Shown here: positions 41,717 to 50,128 of the stretch, in pieces | How positions within the stretch are numbered: the first letter of the stretch is position 1 | Layout of the letters: every line of letters starts with the position of its first letter | NCBI RefSeq assembly: GCF_000336915.1 | Contig: NZ_AOMD01000016.1 | Coordinates: 98,340-162,339 of the forward strand | Source: Halococcus saccharolyticus DSM 5350 | GTDB lineage: Archaea > Halobacteriota > Halobacteria > Halobacteriales > Halococcaceae | Reading direction: 5' to 3' | Length of the DNA stretch: 64,000 nt | Notes under the pieces: model-generated | Told to the model about the DNA's origin: nothing | The model's input: the letters and a program-made list of their open reading frames with translations, nothing else | Databases searched by the model: none | Program-made: the position numbers and the translations under genes

Positions 41717-41917
41717 CCGAAATCGAGACGCTGTACGTCGTGTCCAGCGGCGATATTCGCCGCGTTGGTCGTCGACTTTCTCGCGCCAGCGACCCTCGGC
41801 AACACCGTCGGCGTCGTCGTATTCGTCGCATTGTTGAACTACAGCCAGACCCGCGATCACCGGATTCGAAACCGGGACTGTCGCGTGCTCGCACTCGGCT
41901 GGTCGGTGGTTCTTTAG
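41717..41917 (+). pseudogene. Possible remnant of a small membrane protein
   Basis: A frame without stop codons from 41717 to TAG at 41915 has no ATG or GTG near its head. It encodes a hydrophobic core (LVVDFLAPATLGNTVGVVVF, VALLNYSQTRDHRIRN) with membrane-protein composition. It may be a decayed gene whose N-terminus is lost, or use TTG at 41765. Weak evidence. The rest of this gap (to 42054) shows nothing. Confidence 0.25.
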
Positions 41918-42054
41918 GAATCACATCAGCCACCCGATCACGCCCTCGTTTCCGGATTCTGACGAGGACGGTGCCGAAGCCGACTGATCGGGTCCCGCCT
42001 CCTAGGTCGTGAATCGCTTCGGAAAATCTGGGTCTTCTCGTGGCTTCTCGTCGA

Positions 42055-43200
42055 TTAGACCAATTCTTCGGCAGCCAGCCGATCGACCGCCTCGCGCAGC
42101 CGTTCCTGGCTGTTGGCGTACGAGAAGCGGGCGTAGCCGGGCGCGCCGAACGCGCTGCCCGGAACGGTGGCGACGTGGGCGTCCTGGATCGCGTCTTCGC
42201 ACCACTGCTGGTCGTCGTCGGCCACAGGAACCATCACGTAGAACGCGCCGTCGGGCGCGGACACGTCGACGCCGTGCTCGGCGAGCAGATCGACGACGAG
42301 ATCGCGGCGCTCCTCGAACGCTTCCGTCATCTGAGCGACGGCCTGATCGGTGTTTTCGAGCGCTTCGACGCCCGCGTGCTGGACGAAGTTTGTCGCACAC
42401 GAGACCGAATGCGAGTGGAGTTTGGCGGCCTGATCGACGAGCGCTTCGGGTGCGGCGAGGTAGCCGAGCCGCCAGCCCGTCATCGAGTACGCCTTCGAGA
42501 ACCCGTTGATCGTCACCGTGCGGTCGGCCATGCCCTCCAAGGTGCCCAGACTCGTCGGTTCGACGCCGTAGGTGATCTCCTTGTAGATCTCGTCGGAGAT
42601 AACAGTAATATCGTGTTCGACCGCGAGATCGCGGACGCCGCGGAGCGCCGTATCGGTGAACACGGAGCCGGTCGGGTTCGACGGCGAGTTCACGACGAGG
42701 AGTTCGGTGTCGTCAGTGACTGCCGCGGCGAGATCGTCGAGCGCGGGTTCGAGCTGGAGGTCGTACGGCGTGAGATCGACCCGCGAGAGGCTCCCACCGG
42801 CGAGTTTCACCATCGCCTCGTAGGAGACCCACGCCGGATCGAGCAGACAAACCTCGTCGCCATCGTCGATCAGCGTCTGGAACGTCTCGTAGAGCGCCTG
42901 CTTGCCACCTGGCGTGACGATGATCTCGTCAGTGGCGTAATCGAGTCCATCCCTCTGGAGCTTGTCGGCGATCGCTTCCTTGAGTTCGGGAATCCCGTTC
43001 GAGGAGGTGTAGCCGGTGTGGCCCGAATCCATCGCGTCCTTACCGGCTGCCACGATGTTCTCGGGCGTCGGGAAGTCGGGCTCGCCCACGCTGAGGTCGA
43101 CGACATCGACACCGTCGGCTTCGAGTTCGCCGGCGAGGTTACTGATCGCGAGCGTCGCGCTCGGCTCGACGCGCTCGACGCGGGCGGCGAACTCGCTCAT
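42055..43200 (-). CDS. Class I aminotransferase (aspartate aminotransferase-like)
   Basis: A 381-residue PLP enzyme of the AspC/subgroup I-gamma type. The Schiff-base lysine lies in NGFSKAYSMTGWRLGYLAAP. The N-terminal SVGEPDFPTPENI, the substrate Asn in VVNSPSNPTG, and the Arg in YARFSYANS near the C-terminus match the family. It transfers the amino group between aspartate or aromatic amino acids and 2-oxoglutarate. Its ATG overlaps the ribH stop (ATGA), so the two are co-transcribed, a link between riboflavin synthesis and amino acids that may be merely organisational. Confidence 0.9.
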   Translation of the reverse strand: MSEFAARVERVEPSATLAISNLAGELEADGVDVVDLSVGEPDFPTPENIVAAGKDAMDSGHTGYTSSNGIPELKEAIADKLQRDGLDYATDEIIVTPGGKQALYETFQTLIDDGDEVCLLDPAWVSYEAMVKLAGGSLSRVDLTPYDLQLEPALDDLAAAVTDDTELLVVNSPSNPTGSVFTDTALRGVRDLAVEHDITVISDEIYKEITYGVEPTSLGTLEGMADRTVTINGFSKAYSMTGWRLGYLAAPEALVDQAAKLHSHSVSCATNFVQHAGVEALENTDQAVAQMTEAFEERRDLVVDLLAEHGVDVSAPDGAFYVMVPVADDDQQWCEDAIQDAHVATVPGSAFGAPGYARFSYANSQERLREAVDRLAAEELV

Positions 43201-43601
43201 GCGAGCGCCTCCACCATGTCGACGGCGGTCTCGACCGCTTCAGCACCTTTGTCAGCGCGCTCGCGCGCCTCCGCACCGCTCATCCCGGGTCCAACCACAC
43301 CGAAGGTCACGGGTTTGTCGCGGTCGAGACTTACATCGGTCAGGCCCTTCGCCGCCGACCGGCCGATGACCTGATCGTGGTCGGTGTCGCCGGAAACGAT
43401 CGCGCCGAGCACCGCGACCGCTGCGATCTCCTCGCGGCGTGCGAGTCGGTCGGCCGCGAGTGGCGCGTCGTACGCGCCGGGGACCGGGATCGTGTCGGTG
43501 ATCTCGGCCCCACACTCCGCTGCGGCCTCGTGTGCGTGCTCTTCCATCTCCGTCGCGAGGTCGTCGTAGAACTGGGCAACGACCAGTCCGAGACTGTGCA
43601 T
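43197..43601 (-). CDS. ribH: 6,7-dimethyl-8-ribityllumazine synthase
   Basis: A 134-residue enzyme that joins 5-amino-6-ribitylaminouracil and dihydroxybutanone phosphate. Conserved features are LGLVVAQFYDDLATEM, PVPGAYDAPLAADRLAR, AVLGAIVSGDTDHDQVIG, and PVTFGVVGPG with the MSGAEARER tail. In the usual GDTDHD segment the catalytic His region is present. The ATG at 43601 begins MHSLGL, as expected; an upstream frame is rejected. It is the first gene of a pair with the aminotransferase. Confidence 0.93.
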   Translation of the reverse strand: MHSLGLVVAQFYDDLATEMEEHAHEAAAECGAEITDTIPVPGAYDAPLAADRLARREEIAAVAVLGAIVSGDTDHDQVIGRSAAKGLTDVSLDRDKPVTFGVVGPGMSGAEARERADKGAEAVETAVDMVEALA

Positions 43602-43677
43602 GTGCGGCGGGTGGCGAGCGGCCCTCAAAGACCTACCGTTCGGTGCCAGCCCTGCCGAACGACCAACCGAAACGCTC

Positions 43678-43683
43678 CTATGG
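43678..43683 (+). promoter_or_regulatory. TATA-like box for agl23
   Basis: ctatgg is centred about 26 nt before the ATG at 43706. It supports that start and a leaderless transcript divergent from ribH. Confidence 0.4.
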
Positions 43684-43705
43684 GCTGCCCGACCGTGGAT
43701 GGGAC

Positions 43706-45415
43706 ATGAGAGCGACAGACGGCGTCGTGTCCTCCCGGCGTCGTCGGGTCACGCTCGCCGTCGTCGCCATCGCCGTGCTGGGACTGCTCGCCCGGATCGC
43801 CTTCCTCGGTGACCGGATCGCCCACTGGGACGAGGCCCGCGTCGGCTACTGGATCCTGAACTACGCCGAAACGGGGAGTTTCGTGTACCGACCGATGATC
43901 CACGGCCCCTTCCTCCATCAGGTGAACGCCCCTCTCTTCTCCCTGCTCGGCCCGAACGATTTCACGATGCGGCTCGTGGTTGCTATCCTCGGGGCCGCAC
44001 TCCCGCTCGTCGCGCTGCTCTTCCGTGACCGTCTTCGTTCCACCGAGACGATCGCGCTCGCCCTCTTTCTTGCTGCCGATCCGGTCTTGCTCTACTACTC
44101 GCGGTTCATGCGGAGCGACCTCCCGCTCGCGGTCTTCTCGTTGTTCGCCGTCGGGTTCTTCGTCCAGGCGATCGACACCCGTCGTGAACGGTGGTTCCAC
44201 GCTGGCGTGATTTCGCTCGCGCTCGCGTTCACGACCAAGGAGAACGTCCTCATCACGCTCGTGACGTGGCTTGGCGCGCTCGCCCTCCTCGTCGACCATC
44301 GACTGTTTCTCGATCGGGGCTGGCAGACGGCACTCCGACGGCGCACCACGTGGATCCGTCACGGAGTCCGGTCATGGACGCCACACCTCCTCGCCGGTAT
44401 GATCGAGTTCCTCGCGATCGTCGTGTACTTCTACGCGCCGCGGCGGACTGACGGACCCGGATTCGACGACCTCCTCGCCGATCCCACGACGCTCCCGGCG
44501 GTGGTGGGTGAGGCGACGCTTGGCTCGTGGAACGCCTTCTACTCGCTGTGGATCGAGGGCGGCCACCAGGATCATCCGTACCTCCCCTACCTCGCCGACT
44601 ACCTCGAAACCCTCTCCACGGGGTCGGGAGCGCTAGTGGTGCTCGCGGTGGTCGGGTTCCTCGTGGACCGCTACACCGGTGACCGGCCGCGTGATCTCGT
44701 CGCGTTCTGTTTCTACTGGGGTGTAGTCAGCGTTCTCGGCTATCCCATCGCGACCGACATCATGGCTCCGTGGGCGACGATCCACGCGATCGTTCCGCTC
44801 GCGGTGCCGGCGGCGGCTGGTGTTGGCGTCCTCTTCGCGTGGGGCCGTGCGGCGCTCGCCGACGACAACCGCGCCGCCGTCGCCGCGGTGGCGATCGCCC
44901 TCCTCCTCGTCGTCGCACAGATCGGGGTCGTTGCGGCCGACGACGTCTATCTCGACTCTCAGTCCGACGGGAACGAACTCGTCCAGTACGCTCAGCCAGC
45001 CGACGACTTCCACCCCGCGATCGACGACATGGCTGCCGTGAGCGCGACCAACGAAGGAACTGACGTGCTGGTGTACGGCGAGTTCTTCGTCGCCGAGCAG
45101 TCGGGCGCGAGGGAGCCAGGCTGCACGAAGTGGTTCAACCTCCTTCCGATCCCGTGGTACACCGAGAGCACCGACGCAACCGTCTCGTGTGCGCGGAACG
45201 TCTCGGCGTTCGAGCGACGGACGGCGGGGAACCCCCCTCCTGTAGTGATCGGGCTGACCACCGACCGAGCGTTCCTCGCTGACCGTCTCGATGGGTACGA
45301 CGCCCGGAGCTATGTGATGCGGACGCAGGATACCGGGAAAACCAACACGACCTTCTTCGTGGACACGAGCCGGCTCCCCGCGAACGCGACTGCCGGAACC
45401 GAAGGGAATCCTTAA
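43706..45415 (+). CDS. Agl23-type membrane protein (flippase activity-associated, PMT-like)
   Basis: A 569-residue integral membrane protein of the family described as flippase activity-associated protein Agl23 (TIGR03663), from memory. The N-terminal LGDRIAHWDEARVGYWIL carries the acidic loop typical of GT39/PMT-like glycosyltransferases. About 11-12 TM segments follow, and an extracytoplasmic domain occupies about residues 420-569. It probably works at the membrane in N-glycan assembly or lipid-linked sugar handling, which fits the many sequon-rich surface proteins in this window. Confidence 0.82.
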   Translation: MRATDGVVSSRRRRVTLAVVAIAVLGLLARIAFLGDRIAHWDEARVGYWILNYAETGSFVYRPMIHGPFLHQVNAPLFSLLGPNDFTMRLVVAILGAALPLVALLFRDRLRSTETIALALFLAADPVLLYYSRFMRSDLPLAVFSLFAVGFFVQAIDTRRERWFHAGVISLALAFTTKENVLITLVTWLGALALLVDHRLFLDRGWQTALRRRTTWIRHGVRSWTPHLLAGMIEFLAIVVYFYAPRRTDGPGFDDLLADPTTLPAVVGEATLGSWNAFYSLWIEGGHQDHPYLPYLADYLETLSTGSGALVVLAVVGFLVDRYTGDRPRDLVAFCFYWGVVSVLGYPIATDIMAPWATIHAIVPLAVPAAAGVGVLFAWGRAALADDNRAAVAAVAIALLLVVAQIGVVAADDVYLDSQSDGNELVQYAQPADDFHPAIDDMAAVSATNEGTDVLVYGEFFVAEQSGAREPGCTKWFNLLPIPWYTESTDATVSCARNVSAFERRTAGNPPPVVIGLTTDRAFLADRLDGYDARSYVMRTQDTGKTNTTFFVDTSRLPANATAGTEGNP

Positions 45416-45441
45416 CCTCCCGAGTCGAAAACCGAGCCACC

Positions 45442-46596
45442 ATGCAAGCGACTGCACCAGGTCCGACGCTGGGGGTGGTCGGCGGCGGTCAGCTCGGCCG
45501 AATGCTCGGCGAGGCCGCCGCGCCGCTCGGGGTCGAGGTCGTCGTGAGCGATCCGACCCCCGACCCGCCCGCCGCACCCGTCGTCCGCGACACGCTCCAC
45601 GGCGATTTCGACGATCCGGATGCCGTCGCCGTACTCGCAGAGCGCGCCGACGTCCTAACCTACGAGATCGAACTCGCCGATCCCGACCTGCTCGAACGGG
45701 TAAGCGAGGAGTTCGATACCCCTGTGCATCCCGCCCCCGACACGCTCCGGACGATCCAGGACAAACTCATCCAGAAGCGCCGCCTCCAGGAGGCCGGGGT
45801 TCCCGTCCCGCCGTTCCGGGCGGTCGAGAGCGTCGCCGATCTCCACGACGCGCTTCAGGACCTCGGCTATCCCGCGATGTTGAAAGCCCGTCGTGGCGGC
45901 TACGACGGTCGCGGCAACGTCCCGATCGAGTCGCCGGGCGGTGTCGAAACCGCGTTCGAGGCGATCGACGGCGACGCGATGGTCGAGGCGTTCGTTCCCT
46001 TCGATCGGGAGCTCTCGGTCATCGGCGTTCGTGGCGCGGACGATCGACGAACGTTCACGCCCGGTGAGAACGTCCACGAGGAAGAAATCCTGTGCGAGAC
46101 GATCGTCCCGGCGCGCGTCTCCGATGACGTCCGCGAACGCGCAAAATCGGTCGCACGCGACGTCCTCGACTTGATGGACGGTCGGGGCGTGTTCGGAATC
46201 GAACTGTTCGAGTCGGATGGCGAAATCTCGGTCAACGAGATCGCCCCGCGGCCGCACAACTCCGGCCACTGGACCATCGAGGGGGCGCTAAGCTCCCAGT
46301 TCGAACAGCACGTTCGCGCGGTCCTCGGCTGGCCGCTCGGCGCGACCGAGCGCCGAGGCCGGACGGTGATGACGAACCTCCTCGGCGATGTCGACGAACC
46401 ACGACCTGCTGAACTCACAGGCGTCGACCGGGTGCTTGCCGAACGGGGCGCGAACCTCCACTGGTACGGCAAGCACGAGGCGCGCCCGCTCCGGAAGCTC
46501 GGCCACGTCACACTCACCGGCGACGAGGAGGAGAACACGAACGAACTGCTCGAACGTGCCCGCGAACTCCGCGACGGCTGTACCTTCGACTCATGA
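45442..46596 (+). CDS. purK: 5-(carboxyamino)imidazole ribonucleotide synthase
   Basis: A 384-residue ATP-grasp enzyme of purine synthesis (AIR plus bicarbonate plus ATP to N5-CAIR). It has LGVVGGGQLGRMLGEAAAPL at the N-terminus, the ATP-grasp core AMLKARRGGYDGRGN, and NEIAPRPHNSGHWTIEGA near the C-terminus, all canonical. TATA-like cttaac (45411-45416) sits 28 nt before the ATG. It is coupled to purE by a 4-nt overlap. Confidence 0.95.
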   Translation: MQATAPGPTLGVVGGGQLGRMLGEAAAPLGVEVVVSDPTPDPPAAPVVRDTLHGDFDDPDAVAVLAERADVLTYEIELADPDLLERVSEEFDTPVHPAPDTLRTIQDKLIQKRRLQEAGVPVPPFRAVESVADLHDALQDLGYPAMLKARRGGYDGRGNVPIESPGGVETAFEAIDGDAMVEAFVPFDRELSVIGVRGADDRRTFTPGENVHEEEILCETIVPARVSDDVRERAKSVARDVLDLMDGRGVFGIELFESDGEISVNEIAPRPHNSGHWTIEGALSSQFEQHVRAVLGWPLGATERRGRTVMTNLLGDVDEPRPAELTGVDRVLAERGANLHWYGKHEARPLRKLGHVTLTGDEEENTNELLERARELRDGCTFDS

Positions 46597-47240
46597 CTGA
46601 GACATCAGAAACGACCACCGCGACGGACACCTCCGAGCTCGACGACCTTCTCGAATCACTCGAACGCGAGGCCGACCGCGATCGTTCGCCCGAAACGGCT
46701 CCCGACGTGGGGATCGTGATGGGGTCGGATTCGGACCTCGACACGATGTACGGCGCGTACGAGGCGCTTTTCGAGCTCGGCTTCGCCGAACTCACCGATC
46801 CCGACGACCCGCCCGAGAACCGATTCACGTTCGAGAGCTACGTGGTTTCGGCCCACCGGACTCCCGGACTGATGTACACCTACGCCGAGACCGCCCGCGA
46901 GCGCGGACTCGACGTTATCATCGCGGGCGCAGGCGGGAAGTCGGCCGACCTCCCGAACATGGTCGCCTCGATCGCGTACCCGATCCCCGTGATCGGCGTC
47001 CCGGTGCAAGAGAAATCGGTCGACTCGGTCATCGGGATGCCGACCGGCGCGCCGATCGTCGCAGTCGACGCAGGGAAATCGTTCAACGCCGGGCTGTCGG
47101 CGGTCCAAATGCTCTCGCGCGAACACGACGAACTGGAAGACCGACTGATCGACTACCACGAGGACCTCACGGCTGACGTCGCACGCGTCTCGCGTGATCT
47201 CCACGACCGGGGCGTCGAAGCGTTTCGGGGGGACGAATGA
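46593..47240 (+). CDS. purE: N5-carboxyaminoimidazole ribonucleotide mutase
   Basis: A 215-residue PurE that converts N5-CAIR to CAIR. The core GIVMGSDSDLDTM (residues about 40-52) and VSAHRTPGLMYTYAETA, with the catalytic His, are present, as are IAGAGGKSADLPNMVAS and PVIGVPVQEKSVDSV. The first about 38 residues are an acidic extension common in haloarchaea. Its ATG overlaps the purK stop (ATGA). Confidence 0.94.
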   Translation: MTETSETTTATDTSELDDLLESLEREADRDRSPETAPDVGIVMGSDSDLDTMYGAYEALFELGFAELTDPDDPPENRFTFESYVVSAHRTPGLMYTYAETARERGLDVIIAGAGGKSADLPNMVASIAYPIPVIGVPVQEKSVDSVIGMPTGAPIVAVDAGKSFNAGLSAVQMLSREHDELEDRLIDYHEDLTADVARVSRDLHDRGVEAFRGDE

Positions 47241-47308
47241 GCCGAGGGAGTCGGGCGTGCCGTGGAGTGGCGGTGTCCGATACCGGACTGGCGGGTGGGA
47301 AGAATCAA

Positions 47309-47316
47309 CCCTTATG
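47309..47316 (+). promoter_or_regulatory. Candidate TATA box for the nuo operon
   Basis: cccttatg lies about 40-47 nt before the nuoA start at 47356 in an otherwise GC-rich gap. Transcription would begin around 47335-47340 and leave a short leader, unlike the leaderless genes nearby. Confidence 0.35.
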
Positions 47317-47355
47317 TGAGTGCGCTCCAAAGCCCGAACACGAGCCAGAAATCAC

Positions 47356-47763
47356 ATGAATCCGTGGATAGCTATCGGCGCGCTGGCGGTCGTCGGGGTC
47401 GCCGTCCCGCTGACGATGATCGTCGTATCGAGCCTGCTGCGACCCAGCGTGCCCGAGCAGGGGAAATCCGCCGTGTACGAGAGCGGCGAGGTTCCGACGG
47501 GCAACACCCGCATCCGGTTCAACATCCAGTACTACATGGTCGCGCTGCTGTTCGTGATCTTCGACATCGAGACCGTCCTGATCTTCCCCTGGACGGTCAT
47601 CTACCGCGACGCCGTCGCGAACCCGGAGATCGGGTTGGTGCCGGCGCTCGTCCCCATGCTGGTGTTCATCGGCATCCTCGTCGTCGGCCTCGCGTGGGCG
47701 TGGCGTAACGGCGCGGTACAGTGGATTCGGAACGAACGGTCGAGCGGCACCCGGACACGATAA
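47356..47763 (+). CDS. nuoA: Complex I subunit A (NuoA)
   Basis: A 135-residue membrane subunit with three TM helices. The family motif KSAVYESGEVPTGNTRIRFN and the following YYMVALLFVIFDIETVLIFPWTVI match NuoA/NDH-3. It forms part of the quinone-channel junction. ATG 47356 is used, since the upstream GTG frame adds only a basic, non-conserved stretch. It is the first gene of a long operon, and its TAA overlaps nuoB by one base. Confidence 0.94.
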   Translation: MNPWIAIGALAVVGVAVPLTMIVVSSLLRPSVPEQGKSAVYESGEVPTGNTRIRFNIQYYMVALLFVIFDIETVLIFPWTVIYRDAVANPEIGLVPALVPMLVFIGILVVGLAWAWRNGAVQWIRNERSSGTRTR

Positions 47764-48455
47764 TGAGCAGCGACAGCCAACTCACGAACGCGGACGCACA
47801 GACCACCCAGGAGGCCCGAATGGGCGGGGGCACGGACAACCGGTTCAACTCCAAGCTCCGGGAGGCGTTCGGCTCCTCGCCGTTCGTCCTCACGAAGTTC
47901 GACTCCTTCATGAACTGGGTCCGGAGCTCCTCGATGTTCATGCTCCAGTTCGGGATCGCCTGCTGTTCCATCGAGATGATGCACACCTACGCGGTGAAAC
48001 ACGACCTCGATCGGTTCGGCGCGGGCGTCCCCCGAGCTTCGCCCCGGCAGGCCGACGTGATCATCGTTCCCGGAACGATCGTCTCGAAGTTCGGCCCGCG
48101 GATGAAGCGGGTGTACGACCAGATGCCCGAGCCGAAGTTCGTGGTCTCGATGGGATCGTGCACCATCTCGGGTGGGCCGTTCCAGCAGGGGTACAACGTC
48201 GTGAAGGGCGCAGAGGAGATCATTCCCGTCGACATCCACGTTCCGGGCTGTCCGCCCCGACCCGAGGCGCTGGTCTACGGCGTCGCCAAGCTTCAAGAGC
48301 GTATCGGCGAGGGCGAGACCGCGCCCGTGACCGTGAAACCCTACGAACTCGAAGAGTTCGGCGACCTCGAACGCGACGAGCTGGTGACGAAGCTCGCCGA
48401 CGACATCGACGAGGACACGCTCGTGATGCGGTACAACTGGAACGATTCGCCATGA
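47763..48455 (+). CDS. nuoB: Complex I subunit B (NuoB)
   Basis: A 230-residue peripheral subunit carrying the terminal 4Fe-4S cluster N2. The cluster ligands are visible in GIACCSIEM (C67, C68), GSCTISGG and VPGCPPRPEAL. It hands electrons to the quinone near NuoCD. Its N-terminal about 30 residues are an acidic extension. Its end overlaps nuoCD (ATGA). Confidence 0.95.
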   Translation: MSSDSQLTNADAQTTQEARMGGGTDNRFNSKLREAFGSSPFVLTKFDSFMNWVRSSSMFMLQFGIACCSIEMMHTYAVKHDLDRFGAGVPRASPRQADVIIVPGTIVSKFGPRMKRVYDQMPEPKFVVSMGSCTISGGPFQQGYNVVKGAEEIIPVDIHVPGCPPRPEALVYGVAKLQERIGEGETAPVTVKPYELEEFGDLERDELVTKLADDIDEDTLVMRYNWNDSP

Positions 48456-50128
48456 GCCTTGAACGACCACGCGACCGGTCTCAAACTGTGGGCGTCACCG
48501 ACGACGGTCTCGACTACGACGCGCTCGCCGACCTCCTCGGCGACACGGTAGTGAGCCGGGAGACCCACCGGAACGCGGAAGCGTTCGTCGTCCGACCGGA
48601 CGAGGTCCAGGACGCGCTGTTCGCGCTGCGCGACGAGGCGGGGTTCGATCATTGTTCGAACGTCACCGCCCAGGAGTACGAGGATCGCTTCGAGTCGATC
48701 TACCACCTGAAGAAGTACGAGGATCCCACTCAGGAGGTTTCGGTCGTCGTACCGACCTCTCGGGAAAATCCGGTGAGCCAGAGCGCGGAGCCGGTCTACC
48801 GGACGGCGGACTGGCACGAGCGCGAGGCGTACGATCTCGTGGGGATCGAGTACGACGACCACCCCGATCTCCGGCGGATTCTACTGCCCGAGACGTGGCA
48901 GGGGCATCCGATGGGGCTTGACTACAATCAGGACAAGCCCCAGGTCGTCACCCTCGAATCACACGCCAACCCGATCGCCGACGACCACAAGGAGGACGGT
49001 TCGGACACGATGTTCCTCAACATCGGGCCTCACCACCCCGCGACTCACGGCGTGCTCCACGTCGAGACGGTACTCTCCGGCGAGCAGGTCGCCCACGTCG
49101 ATCCCGACATCGGCTACCTCCACCGGTGTGAGGAGCAGATGGCTCAGAACGGGAAGTACCGCCACGAGATCATGCCCTACCCCGACCGCTGGGACTATGT
49201 CTCGGCGGGCATCCTGAACGAGTGGGCCTACGCCCGCACCGCCGAGGATCTCGCGGGTCTCGACGTGCCGGAGTACGCCCAGGTCATCCGGACGATGTCG
49301 GCGGAGTTCTGCCGGATCGCGGCCCACATGCTCGCACTCGGTACGTTCGCACTCGACGTCTACGGCGAGTTCACCGCGACGTTCATGTACACGTTCCGGG
49401 ACCGCGAAGTCGTCGAGGACATTCTCGAAGACCTCACGGGCCAGCGGCTGATGTTCAACTACATGCGGCTCGGGGGCGTGGCGTGGGATCTGCCCGAACC
49501 GCGTGAGGACTTTTTCGAGAAGATCCGGGACTTCCTCGACGGCCTCCCCGAGAAGCTCGACGAGTACCACGACCTGATCACCTCGAACGAGATCTTCCAG
49601 CTCCGCTGTGTCGACACGGGTGTGCTCGACGCCGAGACGGCCAAACAGTACGGAGCGACGGGTCCGGTCGCCCGCGCCTCGGGCGTCGACTACGACCTCC
49701 GGCGCGACGATCCCTACGGCTACTACGACGAACTCGATTGGGACGTCATCACTGCCGAGGAGGGCGACAACTACGCTCGCGTGCTCTGTCGGATGCAGGA
49801 GGTCGAGCAGTCCGCACGGATCATCGAGCAGTGTGTCGACCTGCTCGAAGACTGGCCGGAAGACGATCGCGAGATCCAGTCGAACGTTCCCCGTACCCTC
49901 CGGCCGGACGAGGACGCCGAAATCTACCGGGCGGTCGAGGGCGCGAAGGGCGAACTCGGGATCTACATCCGGAGCGATGGCACCGACAAGCCCGCTCGGT
50001 TCAAGATCCGGAGTCCGTGCTTTTCGAATCTCCAAACGCTTCCCGAGATGGCCGAAGGCGAGTATATCCCTGATCTGATCGCTTCCCTGGCGAGTCTCGA
50101 TATCGTGCTCGGTGAGGTCGATAGATGA
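48452..50128 (+). CDS. nuoCD: Complex I fused subunits C and D (NuoCD)
   Basis: A 558-residue fusion. Residues 1 to about 160 are NuoC (FDHCSNVTAQEYEDRFESIY, ADWHEREAYDLVGIEYDDHP). Residues about 175-558 are NuoD, with FLNIGPHHPATHGVLHVETV, IGYLHRCEEQMAQN and the terminal DLIASLASLDIVLGEVDR. The C-D fusion is typical of haloarchaea. It forms the quinone pocket with NuoB. The start overlaps nuoB and the end overlaps nuoH. Confidence 0.95.
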   Translation: MSLERPRDRSQTVGVTDDGLDYDALADLLGDTVVSRETHRNAEAFVVRPDEVQDALFALRDEAGFDHCSNVTAQEYEDRFESIYHLKKYEDPTQEVSVVVPTSRENPVSQSAEPVYRTADWHEREAYDLVGIEYDDHPDLRRILLPETWQGHPMGLDYNQDKPQVVTLESHANPIADDHKEDGSDTMFLNIGPHHPATHGVLHVETVLSGEQVAHVDPDIGYLHRCEEQMAQNGKYRHEIMPYPDRWDYVSAGILNEWAYARTAEDLAGLDVPEYAQVIRTMSAEFCRIAAHMLALGTFALDVYGEFTATFMYTFRDREVVEDILEDLTGQRLMFNYMRLGGVAWDLPEPREDFFEKIRDFLDGLPEKLDEYHDLITSNEIFQLRCVDTGVLDAETAKQYGATGPVARASGVDYDLRRDDPYGYYDELDWDVITAEEGDNYARVLCRMQEVEQSARIIEQCVDLLEDWPEDDREIQSNVPRTLRPDEDAEIYRAVEGAKGELGIYIRSDGTDKPARFKIRSPCFSNLQTLPEMAEGEYIPDLIASLASLDIVLGEVDR

